Below are positions 25,820 through 39,153 of a stretch of DNA of 64,000 nucleotides, in pieces (the stretch's first letter is position 1; each line of letters starts with the position of its first letter). The position numbers were made by a program, and so were the translations under genes. This DNA is from Saccharothrix luteola (GTDB taxonomy: Bacteria > Actinomycetota > Actinomycetes > Mycobacteriales > Pseudonocardiaceae). The stretch is taken from positions 86,274-150,273 of the forward strand of contig NZ_JAJHUO010000028.1 of the NCBI RefSeq assembly GCF_020859565.1. The letters run 5' to 3'. The notes below the pieces were generated by a model. The model searched no databases. It saw nothing but the letters and a program-made list of their open reading frames with translations, and had not been told where the DNA came from.

Positions 25820-27295
25820 TCAGCCGGTCGCGAGGGCCGAGGACAGGATCGGCGCCAACCGGTCCGCGATCTTGCGGTGGCCCTGGTCGTTCGGGTGCAC
25901 GTTGTCCGTGGTGTCGGTGGCCTCCACGATCCAGCCCGTGGTGTCCACGAACCGCACCTTGGGGTCGTTGACGATGCGCACGGCGGCCTGCGTCTCGGGG
26001 ATGAAGCGCTTCCGGAAGGTCTGCAGCGCCAGGACCGTGGCGTTCGGGTACTTCTGCCGCGCCCGCTGGATCAGGGTGACGTAGGCGCTCTGGAACTGCT
26101 CCTTGGTCACGTTGTGGCCGACGTCGTTGGTGCCCAGGTTGATCACCACGGCGTCGGCGCGGTACCGGGAGAAGTCCCAGTTCGACGCGTTGGCCTGCAG
26201 ACCGGTGCGCAGGAACCGGTCGCTCATGCCGATGCACCCGTCCGCCGCCGACACCAGGCACGCCCCGCCCACCGCGATCTGGGTGTGGCCCGCGCCGAGC
26301 CGCTCGCCGACCAGCCAGCCGTAGGCCGTCAACGCCTGCTTGGACGACTGCTGGCCCACGGTGATGGAGTCGCCGACGAACTCGATCAGCTTCGCGGGGA
26401 CGGGCGGGGCGAACGTCGTCGCGCCCGCGTCCAGCTGGATGCCCCGGAAGACCGCGTCACCCCGGTAGGAGCCGGCGATCGGCCGGTAGGACACGCGCAG
26501 CGTGTGGTTGCCCGCCGCCAGCGGCGTGGGGGTGAGGTTCACCGTGCCGCTGCGGTTGACGTAGGAGACGTCCGGTCCGCCGTCGATGCTGACGAAGAAG
26601 TCGATCGTGTTGCGCTGCTTGAGCTGCACGGTCCGCCCGGTGAACCCGACGGTCACGTAGGCGCCCGCCCACTCCGAGACGTACGCGGTGGGGTCGGCGG
26701 TGTTCCACCGGCCGAAGTACTTGACGTTCGGGTCGGTCGGCGCGCCCGTGCCACCCGGCGTGCCGCCGCCCAGGCGGACGAGCTGCCACTGCTGGTTGGC
26801 ACCCGAGTTGATGTCGTACTGCGAGACGCGCGCGCCGTCGGCGGTCGAGCGCTCCCAGACGTCCAGCGCCTTGCCGCTGTTGCGGTTGACGAACCGGACG
26901 TGGCCGCCGTCGGTGTCGACGAGGCTGAACTGCTGGTTGGCGGCGTCGCGGTCGGTCCACTGGACCACCTCGGCGCCGTTGGCCGTCGACGAGGAGGCGA
27001 CGTCCAGCACCTTGCCGCTGTGGCGCGACTTGAGCCGGTAGTACCCGCCGCCGGAGTCGACGAACTGGAACTGCTGCGCGGACGAGTCGGTCCTGGTCGC
27101 CTGCACCACGGCACCCCCGTCCGCCGTGGACTGGACCTGCATCGCCTTGCCGCTGTGGCGGGCGACGACCACGTAGGTGGCCGCGGTGTCGACGGTGGCG
27201 GCCTGGGCCGACGGCGCGACCGGTGCCAGCGCGAGCGCCGCGACCGCGCCCACCAGCACGGACCGCACGACCGCACCGCATGACGACAATGTCAT
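25820..27295 (-). CDS. secreted SGNH esterase (CE2-like) with ricin-type lectin domain (CBM13)
   Basis: 491 aa from the ATG at 27295 (AAGG about 8 nt upstream; an in-frame GTG at 27310 is less likely). Signal peptide to about residue 33. CBM13/ricin-B trefoil at about 38-175 with repeated 'SGKAMQV', 'SGKVLDV', 'SGKALDV' and QxW/QxF ends. Residues about 190-290 are a CE2-type N-terminal jelly roll ('VTVGFTGRTVQLKQRN'). The SGNH domain has 'EFVGDSITVGQQ' (Ser), 'NLGTNDVGH' (Asn) and 'DNVHPNDQGH' (Asp/His). CE2 enzymes deacetylate plant polysaccharides. Two copies of the cluster's palindromic operator half lie 430-530 bp upstream. Confidence 0.87.
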   Translation of the reverse strand: MTLSSCGAVVRSVLVGAVAALALAPVAPSAQAATVDTAATYVVVARHSGKAMQVQSTADGGAVVQATRTDSSAQQFQFVDSGGGYYRLKSRHSGKVLDVASSSTANGAEVVQWTDRDAANQQFSLVDTDGGHVRFVNRNSGKALDVWERSTADGARVSQYDINSGANQQWQLVRLGGGTPGGTGAPTDPNVKYFGRWNTADPTAYVSEWAGAYVTVGFTGRTVQLKQRNTIDFFVSIDGGPDVSYVNRSGTVNLTPTPLAAGNHTLRVSYRPIAGSYRGDAVFRGIQLDAGATTFAPPVPAKLIEFVGDSITVGQQSSKQALTAYGWLVGERLGAGHTQIAVGGACLVSAADGCIGMSDRFLRTGLQANASNWDFSRYRADAVVINLGTNDVGHNVTKEQFQSAYVTLIQRARQKYPNATVLALQTFRKRFIPETQAAVRIVNDPKVRFVDTTGWIVEATDTTDNVHPNDQGHRKIADRLAPILSSALATG

Positions 27296-27310
27296 GTACG
27301 TGCCTTTCAC

Positions 27311-27872
27311 CTGGAGTTGGCACAGCGGCGGAGCCGCCGGGATGAGAGGACATTTCCAGTCCGATAGTCGCGTCGTTTTCGCGTCGTCGTCAATGGCCGC
27401 ATCTCGTATGGGACCCGCCTGTCGAATATTCGACGCAGCGGCGTATCACCTATTCCGAGACGGCCGCCACCCGCACTAGTGGGCAATCAGGTTCGCACTC
27501 GACGAGCCGATATGTGGAGATAGCACGACCGCCCGGACGCCTTGTGCGGAAAGCGCTATCCAGGCCGTGGTCGCATACCGGCCCGACGGCGACGGTACGA
27601 ACGCCGCCTCCCCGGTGTCAACAGCCTCAGCGAAAAAGTTTCGCCCGCGTTCCGGATATCACCCGGACACTGTCGCAGCTTCCGCCGTTGGCACCAGTGA
27701 CACGCGACCGAACGGATGTCGGACTGGGAACGTGCACAGTGTTCCCTGACGCTGTTGTCCAGCGCTACCAACGGAGTTGGCGTGTTTACATACGTGACCG
27801 AGCCAGCTACTGTGCACGTTCACAGAGCACCCGGCAGGCGTACGACGAACCACGGGATGTCCGCGACGGAAA
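27311..27872. promoter_or_regulatory. 560-bp non-coding region with shared operators (27728-27740, 27810-27825)
   Basis: No ORF here has actinomycete codon usage, and GC is lower than around it. It holds GAACGTGCACAGT at 27728-27740, flanked by GGGAAC/GTTCCC arms (27726-27746), and CTGTGCACGTTCACAG at 27810-27825, the exact reverse complement of the core at 23527-23542. The two copies are 81 bp apart. The region is upstream of the leftward lectin-esterase and downstream of the AraC gene, so it is most simply that esterase's regulatory region with a long leader. Confidence 0.5.
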
Positions 27873-27908
27873 GGGCCGACCGACGAACGCCTGTTCGCCG
27901 ACCGGCCC
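27873..27908 (-). terminator. terminator of AraC-family gene
   Basis: Arms 27873-27888 and 27893-27908 around a 4-nt loop. In the minus-strand transcript all 16 pairs form, three as G-U wobbles; the plus-strand RNA would have three mismatches. That fixes it as the terminator of the leftward AraC gene ending at 27932. Confidence 0.75.
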
Positions 27909-27931
27909 TCCATTGTGGACGGTTCCGTCGG

Positions 27932-28801
27932 TCAGCCCGGTTCCACCGGCAGCCACAGCTCGCAGGTGGCGGTGCTGAAGTCGTCCGCGCGGTCGAGGAC
28001 CGTGACGATCGAGGGTCCCGGCCGCAGGCGCCACGGGTTGGAGGGGAACCACTCCGTCGCGGTCGCGGCCCACGTCGTCTGCAAGGCCTGCGGGTAGGCC
28101 CCGGCGGTGCGGAAGACCGCCCACCTGCCCGCCGGCACGTCGATGCCGTCGAGGTCGTCGGGGGCCGGGGTGTCCCGGGTGACGGCGACCCCGTGCAAGT
28201 AGGTCAGTTCGCTGCCCTCAGTGCTGTCGGGGTCGAGGTCGTCGCAGACCTGCAGCAGGCCCTGGGGTTCGGTGTCGCCGAGGGCCTTGAGCCGGACGTG
28301 CTCCTCCGGCGGCAGCGCGGTGATGTGCTCCTGGATGTGCGGGTTGACGCCGTGGTGGATGAGCGGGACGCGGGTCGCGTGCCCGACGAGCCGGAACGCG
28401 GGCCGGTCGACGATGCGGGTGTCCATGGGGGTGCTCCCTTCGACGGTCAGGCGGAACCTGAGCTGCGGTTGTGCGCGAAGGGGGCCTCCGACGCGGCGGA
28501 CGTCACCGGGGTTGGCGCCGTGGACCGCCCGGAACGCGCGCCCGAACGCCTCGCTGGACCCGTACCCGTGCCGGACGGCGATGTCCAGCAGGTCGTCCTC
28601 GCCGCGGACGACGTCGGCGGCGGCGACGGTCATGCGGCGCCGCCGCACGTACTCCGACAGCGGCATGCCCGCCAATGACGAGAACATCCGGCGCAGGTGG
28701 TACCCGGTCGTGCCGAGCGCCCTGGCCACGGCGTCGACGTCGAGCTCCTCGCCGAGGTGCTCCTCGACCAGGTCGACGAGCCGGTTGAGTGCCGAGATCA
28801 C
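27932..28801 (-). CDS. AraC-family regulator with GyrI-like effector domain
   Basis: 289 aa from a GTG with AGGGAGG upstream. Two HTHs of the AraC/XylS fold lie at residues 1-105 ('VARALGTTGYHLRRMFSSLAG', 'DIAVRHGYGSSEAFGRAFRAVHG'), followed by a GyrI-like small-molecule domain (about 125-289, 'RLVGHATRVPL', 'GRWAVFRTAGAYPQALQ'). This Rob/SoxS-like architecture often activates drug-efflux or stress genes after binding hydrophobic cations. It is not obviously tied to the polysaccharide genes, although its neighbours' operators could be confused with its own. Confidence 0.87.
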   Translation of the reverse strand: MISALNRLVDLVEEHLGEELDVDAVARALGTTGYHLRRMFSSLAGMPLSEYVRRRRMTVAAADVVRGEDDLLDIAVRHGYGSSEAFGRAFRAVHGANPGDVRRVGGPLRAQPQLRFRLTVEGSTPMDTRIVDRPAFRLVGHATRVPLIHHGVNPHIQEHITALPPEEHVRLKALGDTEPQGLLQVCDDLDPDSTEGSELTYLHGVAVTRDTPAPDDLDGIDVPAGRWAVFRTAGAYPQALQTTWAATATEWFPSNPWRLRPGPSIVTVLDRADDFSTATCELWLPVEPG

Positions 28802-28893
28802 GATGGCCTCCCTTCGACGTCAACCCTGCCCGCGGGCGCCCCGTCCCCGCCCGACCGCAGCGAACCGATCCGATCAGTCCGTCGGCGGGCGCG

Positions 28894-29208
28894 TCACCCG
28901 GAGGGACGGCCCGCGAGAGCGGCGACCTCGACGAAGAACGCGCGGTATCGCGCCACGTCCTCCGCGTCCACCGGCAACCTCCGGAACGGGTAGAGCTCCA
29001 GCGGCTGCGCCGAGTAGACGGGACCTCCCGGAGTGGTCCGGGCGCCGACCACGATCCGCGTCCGGCCGGGTTTGTCGGTCTCGAGCCAGACCCCGAGCCA
29101 CGCGAGGGGAACCCGGAGGGAACCCTCGCCGCCACGCTGGAACACCTCCAGCACCTGCCCCTCGACGATGATCAACGTGTCGGCGTGGCCGAAGGTGAGC
29201 GCGGTCAT
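28894..29208 (-). CDS. conserved hypothetical, small beta-rich protein
   Basis: 104 aa from the ATG at 29208; the frame opens upstream but that part lacks codon bias. Pattern of short strands ('TLIIVEGQVLEVFQRG', 'SLRVPLAWLGVWLE', 'TRIVVGARTT') ending with one amphipathic helix 'DVARYRAFFVEVAAL'. This resembles actinobacterial PH-like or bPH folds, but I cannot name a family. No signal peptide or membrane helix. It lies between the AraC gene and a Nudix gene on the same strand. Confidence 0.55.
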   Translation of the reverse strand: MTALTFGHADTLIIVEGQVLEVFQRGGEGSLRVPLAWLGVWLETDKPGRTRIVVGARTTPGGPVYSAQPLELYPFRRLPVDAEDVARYRAFFVEVAALAGRPSG

Positions 29209-29257
29209 CCGGACATCTTGGCGCACTGCCTCGTTCGCGCACGTCAAGGGCTGGAGC

Positions 29258-29752
29258 TCAGAGCGCGATCGGCCCGGCCGGCGCGCCGTCCGCGATCAGC
29301 GCCGCCAGCGGTGTGGCGAGGTCGCGGGGCGAGAACAGGTCGGTGCCGCGGTAGCCGACCACCTCGGCCAACGACCACCAGCGGTGGCCGCTGATGTGCT
29401 CGGCCGCCAGTTCGTCGGCGGACATCGCGCCGCGCGGCGTGAACGACCGGGTGCGCACGAGGTAGTAGTCGTTCACCACGCCGTCGTGGCCCGGCGCGTA
29501 CTCCGGCCCCACGGCTTCCTGACGCCACGCCGGCAGCGGTTCGGCGTCGAAGGCGGTGAGGCCGACCTCCTCGCGCAGCTCGCGGTGCAGGGCCGCGAGC
29601 CGTGTCTCGCCGGGTTCGACGCCACCGCCGGGAGCGGCCCACACCACCGTCGTGCCGGCCGGGCCGGGGATTGCGTGGCGGCAGAGGAGAACGCGGTCGT
29701 CCTCGTCCAGGAGGACCGCGCGAACCGAGTGGCGCAGGTTCACCGGAGGCAC
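29258..29752 (-). CDS. Nudix hydrolase
   Basis: 164 aa from a GTG. The Nudix box is complete: 'GGGVEPGETRLAALHRELREEVGL' split over residues about 41-65 with the REXXEE-type metal residues (RELREE). The family hydrolyses nucleoside diphosphates linked to another moiety; the length and 'WWSLAEV' C-terminal block fit the broad MutT/ADP-ribose pyrophosphatase-like group with unknown substrate. It ends 49 bp before the PH-like small gene, on the same strand. Confidence 0.88.
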   Translation of the reverse strand: MPPVNLRHSVRAVLLDEDDRVLLCRHAIPGPAGTTVVWAAPGGGVEPGETRLAALHRELREEVGLTAFDAEPLPAWRQEAVGPEYAPGHDGVVNDYYLVRTRSFTPRGAMSADELAAEHISGHRWWSLAEVVGYRGTDLFSPRDLATPLAALIADGAPAGPIAL

Positions 29753-29805
29753 CCCGGGGACCCTACCGAGCCGTCACGGACCCGTCTCGTGATCCACGGC
29801 AACGG

Positions 29806-30654
29806 TCAGTGCGGGAACCACGCGGACTGGTCGTGCCGTGCCCGGATCACGATCGACTCGTCGTCCTCCGGGTCGTAGAACACGTCGACCGCGCCGCCGA
29901 CCACCGGCGCGGCGAACACCGAGGTGGTCATGGTGGCCACCGCGGTGCGCGGGCCGGAGGTGCCCTGGTAGGACACGCGTACCGCGAATCGCGGGTTCCC
30001 CATCCCCCAGTCGTGGGTGAACTCGACGTGGTCGATCCGCCCCGTGACCCGCCACCCCGTGTGCTCCAGGTCGGGCGAGGCGTCCTGCCGCCTCCGGGTC
30101 TTCCGCGCCGCGTGCGCCAGCAGTGCGCCGGCCACCACCGTGAGCTCGCCGAACACGCCGGGCAGGAGGTACGGCGCGTAGTAGACGACCCAGTCCACGA
30201 ACGTCCACGGCACCCCGGGCCGCCCGTCGGCCGACGGCAACCGCCCGCCGACCGCCTCCGGAGCCGTCCAGGACGACGCGGCGAGGGCCGTGCCGACCGC
30301 CAGGCCGAGGACCGTGGCGAACCCGCCGACGCCGGACCCCGTGCCGGGCCACCAGGAGCCGCTCCAGTCGGCCCAGCTCAGGGCGAACCCGAGCATGGAC
30401 GCGATCGTGATGAAGACGCCGAAGACCACGATCAGCGAGACCGTCGAGGGGCCCCGATCCCAGGCGTCCACCCGGTCGAGGGACATCAGCCGGAACCCGT
30501 CGAGGATGCCGAGCGCGCCCGACCAGCCGACGACCGCCCAGCTCAACGCGGTCGGCACGCTGAGCAGCCACACCTTGCGACGTGCCGCGCGGTCCCGCTC
30601 CGGGTCGTCAGGCAGGCCCAGGCCGGCCCACCACAGCTTCCCGTAGGGGAACAT
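29806..30654 (-). CDS. DUF3592-like membrane protein
   Basis: 282 aa. GGAGG precedes the ATG. Four hydrophobic segments (about 30-50, 70-92, 105-128, 155-180) are followed by a soluble C-terminal beta domain 'GRIDHVEFTHDWGMGNPRFAVRVSYQ' to 'VDVFYDPEDDESIVI', the DUF3592 pattern (strands ending in YDPxD). Function unknown. The neighbouring gene at 30688 carries a similar C-terminal module without membrane helices, and the two are separated by only 33 bp. Confidence 0.65.
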   Translation of the reverse strand: MFPYGKLWWAGLGLPDDPERDRAARRKVWLLSVPTALSWAVVGWSGALGILDGFRLMSLDRVDAWDRGPSTVSLIVVFGVFITIASMLGFALSWADWSGSWWPGTGSGVGGFATVLGLAVGTALAASSWTAPEAVGGRLPSADGRPGVPWTFVDWVVYYAPYLLPGVFGELTVVAGALLAHAARKTRRRQDASPDLEHTGWRVTGRIDHVEFTHDWGMGNPRFAVRVSYQGTSGPRTAVATMTTSVFAAPVVGGAVDVFYDPEDDESIVIRARHDQSAWFPH

Positions 30655-30687
30655 GAGCCCTCCTCGTCCGCGTCCCCGGCCGGTGGA

Positions 30688-31215
30688 TCAGTCGACGAGC
30701 CCGAACACCGCGACGTTCGCGGGGTCGGCGGGGTCGATCCGCGCTTCGTGCTTGGTGCCCGGGGTGTACTGCGAGAACGCCACCGTCGGCACCAGGTGCG
30801 TGATCGTCGTCCGATAGGTCGTGCCGTCCGCGCGGGTCACGTCGAGCGCCGACGTGTACTGGAGCTGGCCGGCGACCGCCGCCCCGGTCGGTTCGAGCGT
30901 GCGGACGACGGCGGTGGCCGGTTCGCCGGTCTCGTGGAGCCTGCGCAGGTTCAGGCCGTACGCGTTGACCTCGCGCTGCTGGCGCAACTGCTCCTCGCCG
31001 GGCAGCGCGAGGAACGCGGCCATCGCCGGGTCGTCGGTCATCGTGCCGAACGCGTGCGACAGCATGCCGAGCGTCGGCAGCTGCGGGCGGATGTCGTGGC
31101 CCTGCGCCGCGGCCTCCTGCTGGAACTGCGCCGCGTGCCGCTGGAAGTCCTGCTCGGCCCGCGCCGTCGCCTGCCGCGTGGCGTTGTCGATCTTGTCCCG
31201 GAGCTTCTTGAACAC
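30688..31215 (-). CDS. conserved hypothetical with coiled N-terminus and DUF3592-like tail
   Basis: 175 aa. I chose the GTG at 31215 (GAGG 8 nt upstream); longer frames run into the divergent GNAT gene. Residues 1-35 are charged and helical ('KKLRDKIDNATRQATARAEQDF', about residues 2-23, likely coiled coil). The C-terminal 100 residues give strands ending 'HEARIDPADPANVAVFG', like the DUF3592 tail of the neighbour. No membrane helix. Likely cotranscribed with the downstream membrane protein. Confidence 0.6.
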   Translation of the reverse strand: MFKKLRDKIDNATRQATARAEQDFQRHAAQFQQEAAAQGHDIRPQLPTLGMLSHAFGTMTDDPAMAAFLALPGEEQLRQQREVNAYGLNLRRLHETGEPATAVVRTLEPTGAAVAGQLQYTSALDVTRADGTTYRTTITHLVPTVAFSQYTPGTKHEARIDPADPANVAVFGLVD

Positions 31216-31338
31216 GGTCCCTGCCTCCCGAGCCGCTGGTGTGGTGATCGCATCGTGCGGCGGACCACCGGCCCTACCGGTCCCAGGTTTGCCGGTTGCG
31301 GACGCCGAACGTCCGGAAACCTGGCTAGCGTGCATCGC

Positions 31339-31995
31339 ATGACCGACGACACCTCGCTGCGCGTAGCGGGAGCCGGGACGACGGGCCCGATCACCGAGGG
31401 GCAGGTCCGCGTCGTCCCCGCCAACGAGGCGTCGTGGGACGACCTGCGGGAGGTGTTCGGCACCTCCGAGCCGGGTCAGTGCCGGTGCCAGCGGTTGAAG
31501 GTCGTCGGCTGGTTCTGGCGCGACACCACCCAGGAGGAGCGAACCGCGATGCTGCGCGAGCAGACCGGGTGCGACACGCCGGACGCGCAGGTCACCAGCG
31601 GTCTGGTGGCCTACGTCGACGGTGTCGCGGCGGGCTGGGTCGCGGTGGAGCCGCGCACGGCGTACCCGAAGCTGCGCACGTCCCGCATTCCGTGGAAGGG
31701 ACGTGACGAGGACAAGGACGACGGCACGACGTGGGCAGTGACCTGCTTCGTGGTCCGCAAGGGCTTCCGGGGCCGCGGCCTGACCTACCTGCTGGCCCGC
31801 GCGGCGGTCGACTTCGCCCGTGCCCGCGGCGCCCGCGCGCTGGAGGGCTACGCGATGATCACCGAGCCTGGCCGGGACGTGATCTGGGGCGAGATGCGCG
31901 TCGGCGCGCGCCAGGTGTTCGAGGAGGCCGGGTTCACGCAGGTCAGCCACCCGACCCTGCGCCGGGTCGTCATGCGGGTGGACTTCGAGCGCTGA
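31339..31995 (+). CDS. GNAT-family N-acetyltransferase
   Basis: 218 aa. The acetyl-CoA-binding motif A is 'CFVVRKGFRGRGLTYLLARAAVDFAR' split over residues about 136-161 (RxxRGRG). An N-terminal extension has 'PGQCRCQRLKVVGW', a Cys pair seen in a subgroup of actinobacterial GNATs. The C-terminal strand 'FEEAGFTQVSHPT' closes the fold. Substrate unknown. It is divergent from the DUF3592-like pair and separated from the carboxylase gene by 381 bp. Confidence 0.85.
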   Translation: MTDDTSLRVAGAGTTGPITEGQVRVVPANEASWDDLREVFGTSEPGQCRCQRLKVVGWFWRDTTQEERTAMLREQTGCDTPDAQVTSGLVAYVDGVAAGWVAVEPRTAYPKLRTSRIPWKGRDEDKDDGTTWAVTCFVVRKGFRGRGLTYLLARAAVDFARARGARALEGYAMITEPGRDVIWGEMRVGARQVFEEAGFTQVSHPTLRRVVMRVDFER

Positions 31996-32376
31996 TCTTC
32001 GCCCCGCCGAATTCCCCTCGACGAACCCGGGCCCGCCGGATATCGCCTGAATCGTCCGTCGCGCGCGGACAACGCCGACTCCGTGCCGGACACCTCGATT
32101 TGGTGAACTCCGCTCACCGGACGGCGATCACGAAACGCGAATCTTCATCGGGTGTGGTTCTCGCGGTGGCGTGCGGCGCGCGAGCGGGACCGCCGCTGGG
32201 GCAAACGTGCAGGTGAGGGCGCTCGTGGCGGCGACGATGCCCTTCCCGTGGCGGTATGACGCGCCTGGTGGCCGTAGTCTTCCCAGGCCGGCCACGGCAC
32301 AGCGCGGGTCGGCCCGGGAAGAGCACGGACGCGGCCCGGATCGGCACCACAGGCCCGAGGGCACGTACAGAAGGGA
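31996..32376. other. intergenic region before the carboxylase gene
   Basis: No ORF with convincing codon usage. It should contain the carboxylase promoter. I see no clear -35/-10 pair, and no terminator hairpin for the GNAT gene. Confidence 0.4.
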
Positions 32377-37857
<5,481 letters not shown>

Positions 37858-37868
37858 CGGGTGGCGAT

Positions 37869-37904
37869 GACGAGGGGGCGGCGCTGCGGTGCCGCCCCCT
37901 CGTC
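37869..37904 (+). terminator. 14-bp perfect stem terminator after the carboxylase
   Basis: Arms 37869-37882 and 37891-37904 pair perfectly around an 8-nt loop, 12 bp after the carboxylase stop. Confidence 0.85.
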
Positions 37905-37972
37905 GCGTGCCGGGATCGGGCCGGTTTCCACCGCGCCCCTTCCCGGTGGAAGATCGCCGTACTAGCCTCCGA

Positions 37973-37988
37973 GTGAGAGCGCTCTCAC
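37973..37988. promoter_or_regulatory. perfect 16-bp palindromic operator before GH43 gene
   Basis: GTGAGAGCGCTCTCAC is fully symmetric around GCGC. TGnnAGCGCTnnCA is the standard LacI-family operator form in actinomycetes (CebR-like). It lies 41-56 bp upstream of the arabinofuranosidase ATG and differs from the 23.5/27.8 kb operator, so a different LacI regulator is expected. Confidence 0.7.
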
Positions 37989-38028
37989 ATCGCGATGTAC
38001 CGCTGTCGCTGTACCGCCAAGGAGTCCC

Positions 38029-39153
38029 ATGCGCCTCTCCTCGAGCACCCCGCGGACGTTCCCCGCACGGATCAGGCGGCTCACGACCGCCGCGACCGCT
38101 GTCGTCGCCACCCTCGCCCTCGCCCAGCCTGCCTCCGCCGTCGAACCAACGACGCCGGACGCCTGCGAGGTCTCCGCGCTGGGCCGAACGCCCTTGCGCG
38201 CCGCCGACCCGAGCGTGATCCGCGTCGGCGGCACCTACGTCTCGGCGCAGGTGGGCGGTGGCGGCATCCAGGTCCGCCAGGCGTCGTCCCCGGACGGGCT
38301 GGCCGCCGCGCCCGCGCGCCTCGTGTGGCGCGACGCGCGCAACCTCGGCTCGGTGTGGGCGCCCGAGATCGTCCGTGACAGCGGTCGGTACTACATCTAC
38401 TTCACGGCCGGCAACGACGCGGCGCACCGCATGTACGCGATCAGCTCGGCCTCCCCGGACTCCGGCTACACCGGCGAGGTCTCCCTAGCCCTGCCGGGTG
38501 ACCGGTGGGCCATCGACGGGGTGCCGGTGACGTTCAACGGTCAGCGCTACTTCATCTGGTCCGGGTGGGAGTGCACCACCAACGTCGAGCAGAACCTCTA
38601 CATCGCCCGCATGTCCGACCCGCTCACGGCCGTCGGCAACCGCTACGTCATCTCCCAGCCGCGCGAGCCGTGGGAACGGGTGGTCGGCAACCCGTTCATC
38701 AACGAGGCGCCCGAGGTCATCAAGGACCCCAACGGCCAGTTGCACGTGGTGTACTCGGCCAACGGCAGTTGGAGCGAGCAGTACTGCCTGGCGGACCTGC
38801 GGCTGCGCCTCGGCGGCGACCCCACCCACGTGTGGGACTGGTACAAGTCCAACGGCTGCCTGTTCGGCTCCAACCGGGCGACCATGATGACCGGCTGGGA
38901 CCCCACGCTGCACGTCAACGGGCCCGGTCACCACACGTTCGTCCTGCTCGACGGCGACATCGCCACCAGCCCGCCGCCCGGCCCGAAGTTCCCGATGATG
39001 TACCACGCGGTGCCCAAGGGCACGCCCTACCACTGGGACAACCGCTATTGGTACACCGGCACGTTCGCCTGGTGGGGCGACACGACCTACCGCCGCGCCA
39101 ACGTGCCGGGCGCGACCACCGACACCGGCTGGAGCCTGAAGTTCTTCGATTGA
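38029..39153 (+). CDS. secreted GH43 alpha-L-arabinofuranosidase-like enzyme
   Basis: 374 aa. AAGGAG 4 nt before the ATG. Signal peptide to about residue 37 ('ATLALAQPASAVEP'). One GH43 propeller: 'AADPSVIRVGGTYVSAQVG' with the base Asp (ADPS), 'GSVWAPEIVRDSGRYYIYFTAG' with the pKa-modulating region, and 'NEAPEVIKDPNGQLHVVYSANG' with the acid Glu. The layout fits subfamily 26/34-type exo-arabinofuranosidases acting on arabinan. It would complement the galactanases at 19-24 kb. A decayed tnpB element begins directly after its stop. Confidence 0.8.
   Translation: MRLSSSTPRTFPARIRRLTTAATAVVATLALAQPASAVEPTTPDACEVSALGRTPLRAADPSVIRVGGTYVSAQVGGGGIQVRQASSPDGLAAAPARLVWRDARNLGSVWAPEIVRDSGRYYIYFTAGNDAAHRMYAISSASPDSGYTGEVSLALPGDRWAIDGVPVTFNGQRYFIWSGWECTTNVEQNLYIARMSDPLTAVGNRYVISQPREPWERVVGNPFINEAPEVIKDPNGQLHVVYSANGSWSEQYCLADLRLRLGGDPTHVWDWYKSNGCLFGSNRATMMTGWDPTLHVNGPGHHTFVLLDGDIATSPPPGPKFPMMYHAVPKGTPYHWDNRYWYTGTFAWWGDTTYRRANVPGATTDTGWSLKFFD

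Noticed and set aside
27514..27978. ORF in the region upstream of the lectin-esterase
   Set aside because: No codon bias or Shine-Dalgarno, and it runs over operators and into the AraC terminator.
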